Source of the DNA: Mycobacterium sp. ENV421
GTDB lineage: Bacteria; Actinomycetota; Actinomycetes; Mycobacteriales; Mycobacteriaceae
Direction of reading: 5' to 3'
Assembly (NCBI RefSeq): GCF_002887815.1
Contig: NZ_PDHO01000002.1
Span: 1 to 64,000, forward strand
Length of the DNA: 64,000 bases
Shown piece by piece: positions 1 through 6,637 of the stretch; position 1 is the stretch's first letter; each line of letters opens with the position of its first letter. Made by a program: the position numbers and the translations under genes. Below the pieces are notes generated by a model. The model did not search any database, was not told where the DNA came from, and saw only the letters and a list, made by a program, of their open reading frames with translations.

Positions 1-33
1 CACCCATCATCACCGCCAATGACGCCGACATCC

Positions 34-516
34 TCATCCATAGCGACGGGCAACAGTCGGTTCACCGGCCAGAACCGGATCCGCGGTAGCGACGACCGCG
101 TCATGGCAGGTGTTCCAGCTACAGCCGTAGGCGGCACCCACCGCCTTGACCGAACGGTGGTCGTCGAGGACCACTGAAGCCATTTCACCCTTGGCTCGCA
201 CCGTCACTCGGGCCCGCGGCGGGATCGATGGAGTCGACTCTGTAAACGATCTCCGATTGCAGGATGCGTTGGTGCATAACCATTTCCGCTTGCGCCACAC
301 GATCCGGGGAGCATCGTGGCCGATCCTGATGTCCCGGGGCCGGGTGCTCACCCAGCCCTTTGATCGCAACGACCGGACCGCGCAACCAGGGCACACTCCG
401 ACCCACTGGGCGGCGGTCACAACGTGCACGGTGCGGATCTGATCGGCACCGACATACACGGACTGCACGACGACACCGTCGAGTCCGAACAGCAGGGAAC
501 CACTAGTCTGGGGCAT
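34..516 (-). pseudogene. ISL3-family transposase, N-terminal part, broken
   Basis: The 160-residue frame begins with an ATG at 516 and has the N-terminal zinc-binding layout of ISL3-type transposases: CPGC near residue 42, then a basic stretch WRKRKWLC followed by NASC about 40 residues later, then an RSFTE motif. A helix-turn-helix-like segment follows (residues 105-145). ISL3 transposases are normally above 400 residues. Here the frame stops with TGA at 34-36, before the DDE core. A shifted frame continues towards the left edge with an MDE motif that could be the first catalytic region, so a frameshift is more likely than a natural end. The rest of the element lies outside the window, and I could not identify its terminal repeats. 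The family assignment is by motif only. Confidence 0.7.
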
Positions 517-967
517 GCTCGCGCCTTTGCTTCTGGATGCGTAGAGAACACCCAGTTGACAAGGGCGCGAGCCCTCAATCAGTCACCGACACGAATCCGA
601 TCGGTCACACCAGACCCCCACCAAGTCGGAAGAGCCCGGAAACATCGCCGGTGCTGGAACCGGGAACCGTCCGGGCGCTCGGCGTGCACCCGCACGTCGT
701 ACCGGCGTCGGTCTTCGTCTCTACGGGCTTCACCCAATCCGGTCGTCTCGCCATGCGGCTGATGATGCCGCGTCGCAGCGGCTACCACCTCCTGGACACT
801 GAGCATCGGGGTCACCCTCGCCGTCCCCGGCGAATCCGTCACCGATACCACCGCACGCGCCGACACAGCCATGTATCAGGCCAAACATGCGGGCGACAAC
901 ACCGTAAGCACCATCTGAGTCGCCACGGTTGATCAATTGCCGCTAAGGCTCTGAGCTGCAATAACGC
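517..967. other. Gene-free stretch between transposase and tRNA fragment
   Basis: Apart from the GGDEF tail (766-918), I see no credible gene here. Several frames stay open for 70-130 codons, but they have Arg/Pro/His-rich compositions typical of antisense or off-frame GC-rich DNA. The bases just before 516 probably carry the end of the insertion element, but no clear inverted repeat was found. The 10-mer AATTGCCGCT occurs at about 936-945 and again at about 1012-1021, bracketing the tRNA fragment. Confidence 0.5.
766..918 (+). pseudogene. C-terminal remnant of a GGDEF (diguanylate cyclase) domain
   Basis: The open frame between stops at 763-765 and 916-918 encodes about 50 residues. It contains TLSIGVTLAVPGES, then RADTAMYQAKHAGDNTV and a stop. 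That is the standard C-terminal third of a GGDEF domain (SIGVA, then ADxAMYxAKxxGRN). No GGEEF active-site loop, start codon or upstream frame survives, and the sequence up to 766 contains in-frame stops. It cannot make cyclic di-GMP and is read as a decayed gene end. It lies between the transposase fragment and the tRNA fragment, in keeping with repeated insertion and deletion here. Confidence 0.65.
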
Positions 968-1010
968 TGGTGGGCGCGGACGGTATCGAACCGCCCACCG
1001 CTGGTGTGTC
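968..1010 (-). other. 3' fragment of a tRNA, probably tRNA-Val(GAC); likely attachment-site scar
   Basis: Read on the minus strand, the 43 nt run from an apparent GAC anticodon through the 3' anticodon stem (ACCAG), a 5-nt variable loop, a T arm with pairing stems GGCGG/CCGTC around the loop TTCGATA, the acceptor strand CGCGCCC, discriminator A and CCA. No matching 5' half (a GGGCGCG acceptor strand and D arm) precedes it, so this is not a working tRNA gene. Fragments from the anticodon loop to CCA are the usual identity block left when an integrative element recombines into the 3' end of a tRNA gene. The Val(GAC) identity is inferred from the bases after position 33. Confidence 0.6.
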
Positions 1011-1209
1011 TAATTGCCGCTGCGGAGCGTTCGCTGCTTCGGTGACGGCCACACCGAACTGCGGGATCAGCGGACCAGAATTGCCGGGACGGGTCAGTGG
1101 GTCATGCACGAATCCAGCGGCCTTCAGGGCTGGAACACCGAGGCCGAGCGACATGAATAATACCCCTACGGGTATATTGTGGGTGAGTAGCCATACGGAA
1201 GGAACTGCC

Positions 1210-1932
1210 ATGACAACCACCGAGAATCCGGCACCCGCAACCAGCATGCCCAGGATCGGCGACCCAGCCCCTGAGTTCACCGCGGAGACCACCCAAGGTC
1301 CGATCAACTTCCCCGCCGACTACAAGGGGAAGTGGGCCATTCTCTTCTCACACCCGGCCGACTTCACCCCCGTGTGCACCAGCGAATTCATCACTTTCGC
1401 CTCGATGCAGCAGGAGTTCCGTGCCTACAACACCGAACTGGTCGGACTGTCGGTGGACGGTCTCTACAGTCACATCGCCTGGCTGCGCACCATCAAGGAG
1501 AAGATCACCTTCAACGGTTTGAGCGGTGTGGAGGTGACATTCCCGCTGATCGAGGACATCACCATGGAGGTCGCGAAGAAATACGGCATGATCATGCCGG
1601 GCGAGGCTTCTACCAAGGCCGTTCGGGCGGTGTTCGTCGTCGACCCGGCCGGCACGATCCGCACGATCATCTACTACCCCCTGAGCACAGGCCGCAATTT
1701 CGATGAGCTGCTGCGATTGATCAAGGCCCTGCAGACCGCGGACGCCTTCGGGGTCGCGACACCGGCCGACTGGCGCCCGGGCGACCCGGTGATCGTCCCG
1801 CCCGCCGGATCTTGCGGTGTGGCCACCGACAGGATGGCCGGCGCCGAAGATGGTGTCGAATGCGAAGATTGGTTCTTCTGCACCAAACAGCTCTCCGCCG
1901 ACGAGGTCGAGTCGACGATCCGGGTTGGCTAG
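1210..1932 (+). CDS. Peroxiredoxin, archaeal-type Prx6 family
   Basis: A 240-residue thiol peroxidase that would reduce H2O2 and alkyl hydroperoxides in the cytoplasm. The ATG at 1210 is chosen because GAAGGA lies 6 bases upstream; the frame stays open further up but runs through the tRNA fragment. The peroxidatic Cys56 sits in FSHPADFTPVCTSE, the classic PxxxT/SxxC context. The C-terminal domain (about 165-240) carries three more cysteines, including DWFFCTK. That matches archaeal Prx6 enzymes, which use a C-terminal cysteine to resolve the disulfide, rather than mammalian 1-Cys Prx6. The next gene downstream on the same strand is a tiny desulforedoxin-like protein, a possible electron or metal partner. 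Confidence 0.9.
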   Translation: MTTTENPAPATSMPRIGDPAPEFTAETTQGPINFPADYKGKWAILFSHPADFTPVCTSEFITFASMQQEFRAYNTELVGLSVDGLYSHIAWLRTIKEKITFNGLSGVEVTFPLIEDITMEVAKKYGMIMPGEASTKAVRAVFVVDPAGTIRTIIYYPLSTGRNFDELLRLIKALQTADAFGVATPADWRPGDPVIVPPAGSCGVATDRMAGAEDGVECEDWFFCTKQLSADEVESTIRVG

Positions 1933-2053
1933 GGCGCCCGCGTCAATGGGTGGTTCGACGTCGACTCAGTGGTATGACCACGGAACCCGGCGCGCGTTAA
2001 GCCGCAAACTCAACCGATCTGTCGTCCGGAGCCATAACCTGGCTGGGCCTCGA

Positions 2054-2064
2054 TTAGTCCCTAA
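2054..2064 (+). promoter_or_regulatory. TTAGTCCCTAA motif, DosR-half-site-like
   Basis: The 11-mer lies 21 bases upstream of the small desulforedoxin-like gene. It matches the right half of the mycobacterial DosR consensus (WWAGTCCCSAA) except at one base. The left half is not conserved. The same TTAGTCCCTA core recurs at 3740-3749 upstream of the universal-stress-protein fragment. A regulatory role is inferred. Confidence 0.3.
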
Positions 2065-2085
2065 CTCGTCAGCAAGGAGCCTCAA

Positions 2086-2223
2086 ATGCCTAGAAGCGTC
2101 GGTGAACGATATGAGTGCGAAGAATGTGGAGCGCTGCTCGTCTATGAGAAGGCGTGCCCCTGCCCGCCGGGGAAGGGACACGCCGAAATTTGCTGCGAGA
2201 AGCAGATGAAGCACGTGACGTAG
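2086..2223 (+). CDS. Small desulforedoxin-like metal-binding protein
   Basis: A 45-residue protein that minimum-length gene finding would miss. The start is well supported: AAGGAG at 2074-2079 lies 6 bases before the ATG. The sequence starts MPRSVGERYECEECGALL and later contains AEICCEKQMKHV. The spacing YxCExCG then CC(G/E)xxM is that of desulforedoxin and the N-terminal domain of desulfoferrodoxin, which bind one Fe(Cys)4. The four family cysteines are C11, C14, C36 and C37. Two more (C24, C26, in CPCPPGKGH) sit in the connecting loop. It follows a peroxiredoxin by 153 bp, so a role in peroxide or superoxide detoxification or in metal handling is plausible but unproven. Confidence 0.7.
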   Translation: MPRSVGERYECEECGALLVYEKACPCPPGKGHAEICCEKQMKHVT

Positions 2224-2327
2224 TAGTCAAAAGAACTGTCGGGACCCATCCACGAACGGGTTGCGCGGCGCGCCCACCGCACGTTTTGGCCAGTGAGTGT
2301 CTGACAGTAGTAGCCGTAGGGCGCTGC

Positions 2328-3008
2328 TCAACTTTGCTTCATCCCGGCGACGGCTGCCGCTCGCAGTGCCGCAACCCGGTCGATCGTCGTGCCGGGACCG
2401 TTGAACAACGCCGAGCCCGCGCAGAAAGCCGTCGCACCGGCGCGGGCAGCCGCCCCGATCGTTGCGCTGTTGATTCCGCCGTCCACTTCGAGTTCGACTT
2501 GCAAACCGCGGCGCTCGATTTCGGCGTGAGCCGCGGCGATCTTGGGTTCCATCGCCGCCAGATACTGTTGGCCGCCGAAGCCCGGGTCGACGGTCATCAC
2601 CAGCAGCAGGTCGGTCAAGTGCAGCACGTTGGTCACCGCCTGCAGGGGTGTGGCGGGATTCAGCGCTACCCCGGCCCGCGCGCCCAGATTACGAATGGCA
2701 GAAAGTGTGTGTTGCAGCTTCCGAGTTGCCTCGGCGTGCACGATGACGATCTCGCACCCTGCTTCGACCCATCTGGGCAGCATCGGGTCGGGATCGTCGA
2801 CCATCAGGTGCGCTTCAAAGCCCACGCTCACATGTCTGCGATTAGCGGCGATAACGTCGGGCCCGAACGTCAGGTTCGGCACGAATCGGCCGTCCATCAC
2901 GTCCCACTGGATGCGGTCGACGCCCGCCTTCTCCAGCTGCTTGACTTGCTGGCCGAGCTCTGAAAAGTCCGCCGGCAAAACCGAGGCGACGAGTATCGGT
3001 GTGCGCAT
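2328..3008 (-). CDS. rpe: Ribulose-phosphate 3-epimerase
   Basis: A 226-residue TIM-barrel enzyme interconverting D-ribulose 5-phosphate and D-xylulose 5-phosphate in the pentose phosphate pathway. Family motifs are all present: ILVASVLPADFSEL at the N-terminus, DVMDGRFVPNLTFGP (metal ligand and catalytic Asp, about residues 36-50), HLMVDDP, MTVDPGFGGQ (about 138-147), EVDGGIN (catalytic Asp, about 173-179) and the phosphate-binding GSALFNGPG. Length is normal. The ATG at 3008 is preceded on the minus strand by GGGGAGG and a short perfect hairpin (3029-3045). It lies outside its usual mycobacterial neighbourhood beside stress genes and may be an extra copy; that cannot be decided from this window. 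Confidence 0.93.
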   Translation of the reverse strand: MRTPILVASVLPADFSELGQQVKQLEKAGVDRIQWDVMDGRFVPNLTFGPDVIAANRRHVSVGFEAHLMVDDPDPMLPRWVEAGCEIVIVHAEATRKLQHTLSAIRNLGARAGVALNPATPLQAVTNVLHLTDLLLVMTVDPGFGGQQYLAAMEPKIAAAHAEIERRGLQVELEVDGGINSATIGAAARAGATAFCAGSALFNGPGTTIDRVAALRAAAVAGMKQS

Positions 3009-3028
3009 CCACTCAACCTCCCCGTGGT

Positions 3029-3045
3029 CCCCAGCGACGCTGGGG
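3029..3045. repeat. 7-bp perfect inverted repeat upstream of rpe
   Basis: CCCCAGC-GAC-GCTGGGG forms a 7-bp stem with a 3-base loop, 20 bases before the rpe start and just beyond its ribosome-binding site. No T-run follows on either strand, so it is not a typical terminator. It could be a leader hairpin or an operator for rpe. Confidence 0.4.
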
Positions 3046-3194
3046 GGCTTGTCGAACCAGGCGTCCTAGGCTCGGGGCTGTGGGCTGGGCCGCAATCAGC
3101 TCGCGCACCGTGGCTCGGGCTCTGCCCGGGCCGTCTTCCCACCTTGTGTTGCTTGGTCGGCGTTGCCGCGCAGCACCCGGAGGGGCTGTCGGGT

Positions 3195-3434
3195 TCAGCT
3201 TTCGCTGGTGTCCGTTTCGCGGAGTTCGCCGAGTTCACGGCGGATGCTTGTGATTTCTGCTTCGAGCTCGTGCAGGTGGTCGGCCAGTTCCTCGGCATTA
3301 GCTCGGCGGCGCCGGCGGTGGCCGTACGGTTCGGCGGGCGGGTAGTACACCGGCGGCGGGGGTGCATACCCCGCCGGGGGCGGATAGGCATACCCCTGGT
3401 GGTGCCACGGGCCGTGTCCACACCAACAACTCAT
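3195..3434 (-). CDS. Small Cys/His-, Tyr/Pro-rich protein with C-terminal coiled coil
   Basis: A 79-residue protein of unknown function. It has three parts: an N-terminal metal-ligand-like cluster (MSCWCGHGPWHH), a Pro/Tyr/Gly-rich middle (about 13-37), and a basic RRRRR followed by a charged helix (about 44-75) with heptad-like Leu/Ile spacing, suggesting a coiled coil. The start is supported by a minus-strand AAGGGAGACGCTC upstream. There is no signal peptide or membrane segment. It lies between rpe and a broken universal-stress gene on the same strand, so it may belong to an old stress operon. Similar short proteins occur in mycobacteria as hypotheticals; no function is proposed. Confidence 0.6.
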   Translation of the reverse strand: MSCWCGHGPWHHQGYAYPPPAGYAPPPPVYYPPAEPYGHRRRRRANAEELADHLHELEAEITSIRRELGELRETDTSES

Positions 3435-3505
3435 GAGCGTCTCCCTTCTTGTTTTCTATTTCGGCCCGGGCATCGCGCCATTGTCGTGCGGTACTCGGGC
3501 GATGA

Positions 3506-3637
3506 TCACCGGTGCACCAACTTCAGTGCAACGTTGCGCATCTGTGCATCGCGCGCGACCCATCCGAGTGCCGCGGTAGAGGGCGGTGAACCATCGACAC
3601 CGACCACGATGCCCAGGCGGCGATGTTGAACTGACAT
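3506..3637 (-). pseudogene. Universal stress protein, N-terminal fragment
   Basis: From the ATG at 3637, which has an excellent Shine-Dalgarno (AGAGGAGGCT) just upstream, the frame reads MSVQHRRLGIVVGVDGSPPS and continues AALGWVARDAQMRNVALKLVH before a TGA at 3506-3508. This is the first beta strand and helix of the UspA fold with its VGVDGS start. Mycobacterial Usp proteins have about 140 (one domain) or 290 (two domain) residues, so only about 43 residues are left. The downstream DNA is already the next gene's leader, implying a deletion. The intact start signals may mean the promoter is still used. Confidence 0.7.
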
Positions 3638-3739
3638 TCGAGCCTCCTCTTCGAACGCCGCCCGCAGAAAGTCAATGACAGACCAGCCGCTCCCGGAGTC
3701 CATCGGCTTAGCAGCCGCAGAAATCGGGGCAGGACGCCG

Positions 3740-3749
3740 TTAGTCCCTA
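3740..3749 (+). promoter_or_regulatory. Second TTAGTCCCTA motif
   Basis: It lies about 100 bases upstream of the universal-stress-protein fragment (which reads on the minus strand) and about 100 bases before the ZIP transporter. It shares a 10-base core with 2054-2063. A GGAC lies 8 bases to its left, giving a loose GGAC-N8-AGTCCC dyad that resembles, but does not match well, a DosR box. Confidence 0.3.
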
Positions 3750-3847
3750 TCCCATGGACATTAGTGCCTCGTGAACCGAGCTGGTAGGGCCAAGCGACCC
3801 TTCATGACCGAGCATCGGCGAGAGGTCCGGGCCGATAGTGTTTGTCC

Positions 3848-4582
3848 ATGTCGGTGTTGGGCTGGATCGTGGTGGCGGGGCTGGCCATGAGCGCCGTGGC
3901 GCTCATTGGTGGCGCGGCCCTGCTGATGCCGGAACGGCTGTTCTCGCCGATCGTGATGCCGTTGGTGGCGCTGGCGGCCGGGGCACTACTGGGTGGGGCG
4001 CTGTTTCACATGCTGCCCGAATCGATTGCGCTGATCGGCAACCACCTCTCGGTATATGCGTGGGTCGCCGCAGGAATCGTCTCCTTTCACGTGCTCGAAC
4101 AGTTCCTGCACTGGCACCATTGTCATCGCCCGATCACCGAGCACCGCCCCCTGGGCTATATGATCCTTGCCGCCGATGGGCTACACAACCTCATCGGCGG
4201 ACTGGCGGTCGGTAGTGCATTCATTGTCGATATCCGCCTGGGCATCGTGACCTGGTTGGTGGCAGCGGCCCACGAAATCCCCCAAGAGCTCGGCGATTTC
4301 GGGATTCTTGTACACAGCGGCTGGAGTGTGCGACATGCCTTGCTCTACAACGTCGCCTCGGCACTGACCTTCCCGCTTGGCGGATTGCTGGCATACGGCC
4401 TCGCCGGGCAGGTCAATGTCGCGGTCCTCGTACCATTTGCCGCCGGCAACTTCATCTACATCGCACTCACCGATCTCCTACCCGAAATCACCACCTCACC
4501 GATCCCCCGAAAAAAGATCACGCACACCCTCAGCTTCGCCACCGGGCTCTTGCTGCTCTGGGCCATCGCGATACTGGCATAA
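3848..4582 (+). CDS. ZIP-family divalent metal transporter
   Basis: A 244-residue inner-membrane protein of the ZIP family, which imports zinc or other divalent metals. I count seven to eight hydrophobic helices. The binuclear metal site is visible: helix 4 has DGLHNLIGG (HN dyad) and helix 5 has AAHEIPQELGDFG, the HExPxELGDF signature. A His-rich stretch HWHHCHRP lies in the loop before helix 4 and could sense or pass metal. The ATG at 3848 is preferred over a TTG two codons earlier; GAGAGG lies about 20 bases upstream, so initiation signals are weak. Specificity for Zn over Fe or Mn cannot be told from the sequence. Confidence 0.85.
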   Translation: MSVLGWIVVAGLAMSAVALIGGAALLMPERLFSPIVMPLVALAAGALLGGALFHMLPESIALIGNHLSVYAWVAAGIVSFHVLEQFLHWHHCHRPITEHRPLGYMILAADGLHNLIGGLAVGSAFIVDIRLGIVTWLVAAAHEIPQELGDFGILVHSGWSVRHALLYNVASALTFPLGGLLAYGLAGQVNVAVLVPFAAGNFIYIALTDLLPEITTSPIPRKKITHTLSFATGLLLLWAIAILA

Positions 4583-5065
4583 CCCCCAATCGCGCCGACT
4601 TCGAGACAGGAACCAAATACATCTCGTTTCTCTACAAACGAGACACGGTGTCGTGCCAGTCGGACAACCGTGATGTGTTCCCGGCACCTCGTTCACCATC
4701 ACCAAATGGCCGGCCACGGCCCCTATTAGCCCTGGCCCTCCGAACAGACTGACCACATTTTTCGGAGTCGTGGCCCAGTATGTGGGCTGGCGAGGCGCTG
4801 CGCCGGGCATGCATGGAGCAGCAGGAACTCTTCTACGAGGGAACCGGCCGCATCCTTGACCGCTGTTACAAACGAGCTGGAAAGGAGAAGCCCGGACTGT
4901 TCGTCACCAACTCGATCCATTGCCACCCACCCGGCGATCGGACTGGGTGCCGGTCGCGATGATGTGGGCGTTGAAGGTGACGCCGGTCAACGATGGTTGC
5001 GACGGGGCGGGGACTCCGCCGACAACTTCTCAGGCTAAGGCAAGCATCGACGTGCCGGCGGAGCG
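4583..5065. other. 483-bp stretch without a convincing gene
   Basis: Contains the inverted repeat at 4622-4643. Short open frames of 60-75 codons exist on both strands, but none has a ribosome-binding site, a recognisable motif or mycobacterial third-position GC bias. I see nothing else that can be named. Confidence 0.4.
4622..4643. repeat. 8-bp inverted repeat downstream of the ZIP gene
   Basis: TCTCGTTT-CTCTAC-AAACGAGA is a perfect 8-bp palindrome with a 6-base loop, 39 bases after the transporter stop. It is AT-richer than its surroundings and lacks a T-run. It may be a weak terminator or a protein-binding site. Confidence 0.4.
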
Positions 5066-5833
5066 TCAGCGGTACCGTCCGCGATACCGCTCAGCCGAAT
5101 CGTCGCGGACGGCGGTTGCGAAGTCCAGACGCTCATCTCGCAGGTAGCCCACAATGCCAAGGGCCGTAGCGAGTGCCCCAGCCACCCAGGCCGTCCAAGC
5201 AATATTGGACCCCGCGAACCCGGCCACCCAGGGCGACAAGAAGAGCGCGAAGCCGATCAAGGCGAGCGTCAGGAAATCGTGGGTTGGCTCGGAGGAGAGC
5301 AACGACCAGACGGCGACCACGGCGATCAACCCGCCCAGACCGACGGTGACTGCGGTCCCGGCTGCCGTCGAGTGGAACGCGATACCCAGAAGGACGCTGG
5401 TGAGTCCCACGATCAACGCCAGCCGCCCAATCCAGTAACTCCAAGGGTTCCGCAGTCGTTGGCTGTCTCCCGGCTCACTGATGCCGTACTCGGTCGGCGT
5501 CCTGTCATGCGTCCAGCCGATGCCACCGAGGATTGCCGTTAGGCCCCCAGCCACCCAGCACGTCCAGGAGGCCCCCGGGTCGTAGTTGTAGGCGTTGCCA
5601 GCGAACGGAGCGACGAACATGGCCAGGCCGACCACTACCAAGCCCCAGTGATCGGGAGTCCGGTTGTGGGCGAGGATGGACAGTGCCCCGAATAGGGCAA
5701 TGAATGCGCCGAAGCCGAATGCGGATCCCTGGCCAAACTGAGTCGAACTGACCGCGAACGCCAACACCGCAGCGCAGACGCCGATGGCTACCGCGACCCA
5801 GCCGATCCACAGCCTCGAATTCACAGATACCAA
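5066..5833 (-). CDS. SPW-repeat membrane protein
   Basis: An approximately 255-residue integral membrane protein built from two copies of a four-helix SPW unit. The diagnostic motif appears as MFVAPFAGN in the first half (about residues 92-100) and as LFLSPWVAGF in the second (about 199-208). Each is followed by a short loop and WTCWVAGG or WTAWVAGA. I count eight hydrophobic helices with a polar linker (RTPTEYGISEPGDSQRLRN) in the middle. The start is uncertain: a TTG at 5833 and a GTG at 5824 are both in frame and neither has a good ribosome-binding site. The function of SPW proteins is unknown. It lies head-to-head with a VapC fragment. Confidence 0.75.
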   Translation of the reverse strand: MVSVNSRLWIGWVAVAIGVCAAVLAFAVSSTQFGQGSAFGFGAFIALFGALSILAHNRTPDHWGLVVVGLAMFVAPFAGNAYNYDPGASWTCWVAGGLTAILGGIGWTHDRTPTEYGISEPGDSQRLRNPWSYWIGRLALIVGLTSVLLGIAFHSTAAGTAVTVGLGGLIAVVAVWSLLSSEPTHDFLTLALIGFALFLSPWVAGFAGSNIAWTAWVAGALATALGIVGYLRDERLDFATAVRDDSAERYRGRYR

Positions 5834-5880
5834 ATTTACGCCATTGCCGAACAGAACACGCGGAAGCCGAGCGTGACTGA

Positions 5881-6108
5881 GAGGACTTCTGGGCCGCCAC
5901 GCGCCCAGTTGAATTCACCGCGACAGTTGAACAGCACGCCGGCCACCTCGCCCGAGCCCATGCCTTACGCGGAGCCCACGCTGCCCATCTGGCCAGCGCT
6001 TTGGCAGTCGGCGACCGCAGCCTGATCGTCGCCGTTTGGGACCGGAGCCTGCACACCGGAGCCCAAGCCGCCGGGTGCCGAGTCGCTCCCGCCCAGCTCG
6101 ACAACTAG
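5881..6108 (+). pseudogene. VapC-type PIN-domain toxin, C-terminal fragment
   Basis: The frame after a TGA at 5878-5880 gives 75 residues ending at TAG 6106-6108. It contains GHLARAHALRGAHAAHLASA, then an acidic step and VAVWDRSLHTGAQAAG. This is the C-terminal half of a VapC RNase toxin, whose usual form is LRxYDAVHLA...TWDxxLxxAAxxAG. The conserved Asp of the DAxHLA motif is replaced by His. There is no N-terminal half with the first catalytic Asp, no start codon and no VapB antitoxin gene nearby. It is therefore a dead toxin remnant. Confidence 0.65.
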
Positions 6109-6637
6109 CCCGACCGCCCGACGTTTAGAGTGAGTCAACAGCAGCGCGGACGATCAGGTACCGATTCGTCAGGTCTCAACCCGTGTCGCAGATGGCCAAG
6201 CCCCTCGGACACAATTTGTTAGCCATTAGGGCAGCAGAATCGGTCTGAGCTCGACTAGGTCGGGGTTTTTATATTTGCTAACGTCGATTGGGATCGCGTT
6301 GATGTCCAGCTCTGTCCTACGACTCTTACGTGCATCACAGTTGGGCTGTCGTCGTCTAGATCTGCCTCCACGGCCGCCCCGATTGTGCTTACTGGCAGGT
6401 CGTCAATTGCTGCCCGCCTAACACCGCACCAGCGCGTACAGCACAGGCTTCTCATGTGCCGAATGCGCCGTCTATCTCCGGACTGTCCGAGGAACTCGGC
6501 TTTCCACACGGACACGTACTTCCCCTCCGACAATACCGGCACGTTACCGGGCCAGGACGCCCTTGGTACCTTGCACCACCAGCGGCGGCTCAGCTGCTTT
6601 GCAGCCGTGAGTCGGCGATCTGAAAGGCAGGCGGTAC
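6109..6637. other. Intergenic stretch with repeat copy
   Basis: It holds the left direct repeat (6177-6212). A minus-strand frame of 82-95 codons ends at 6255. It could start at a GTG at 6515 behind GGAGGGG, but its product has no recognisable motif and I do not call it a gene. Nothing else is supported. Confidence 0.4.
6177..6212 (+). repeat. Direct repeat, left copy
   Basis: The 24-mer starting CAACCCGTGTCGCAG and ending GGCCAAG is perfectly repeated at 7858-7881 in the same orientation. Both are followed by a C-run and CTCGGACAC (12 nt after the 24-mer here, 15 nt in the other copy). Each copy also begins with GTGTC and ends with GACAC. The two copies bracket the alpha/beta hydrolase gene at 1.68 kb spacing. 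The origin could be two ends of a lost insertion element or a duplicated attachment sequence. Confidence 0.75.

Noticed and set aside
970-1209. 80-codon N-terminal extension of the peroxiredoxin
   Set aside because: The frame is open, but it translates the tRNA fragment and DNA without conserved sequence. The ATG at 1210 has a good ribosome-binding site and begins at the conserved domain.
4720-4745. GGCCCCTATTAGCCCTGGCC as a DosR-type site
   Set aside because: The core GTCCC is absent and no gene begins downstream.
4780-4962. 60-codon plus-strand open frame after the ZIP gene
   Set aside because: No ribosome-binding site, no motif and random-looking composition.
5505-6104. 199-codon minus-strand open frame
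   Set aside because: It is out of frame with the SPW protein and antisense to the VapC remnant. Both real frames are better explained.
6255-6542. Possible 82-95-residue minus-strand protein
   Set aside because: There is a GGAGGGG before an internal GTG, but no similarity, weak codon bias and repeat-containing surroundings. Kept only as a possibility.
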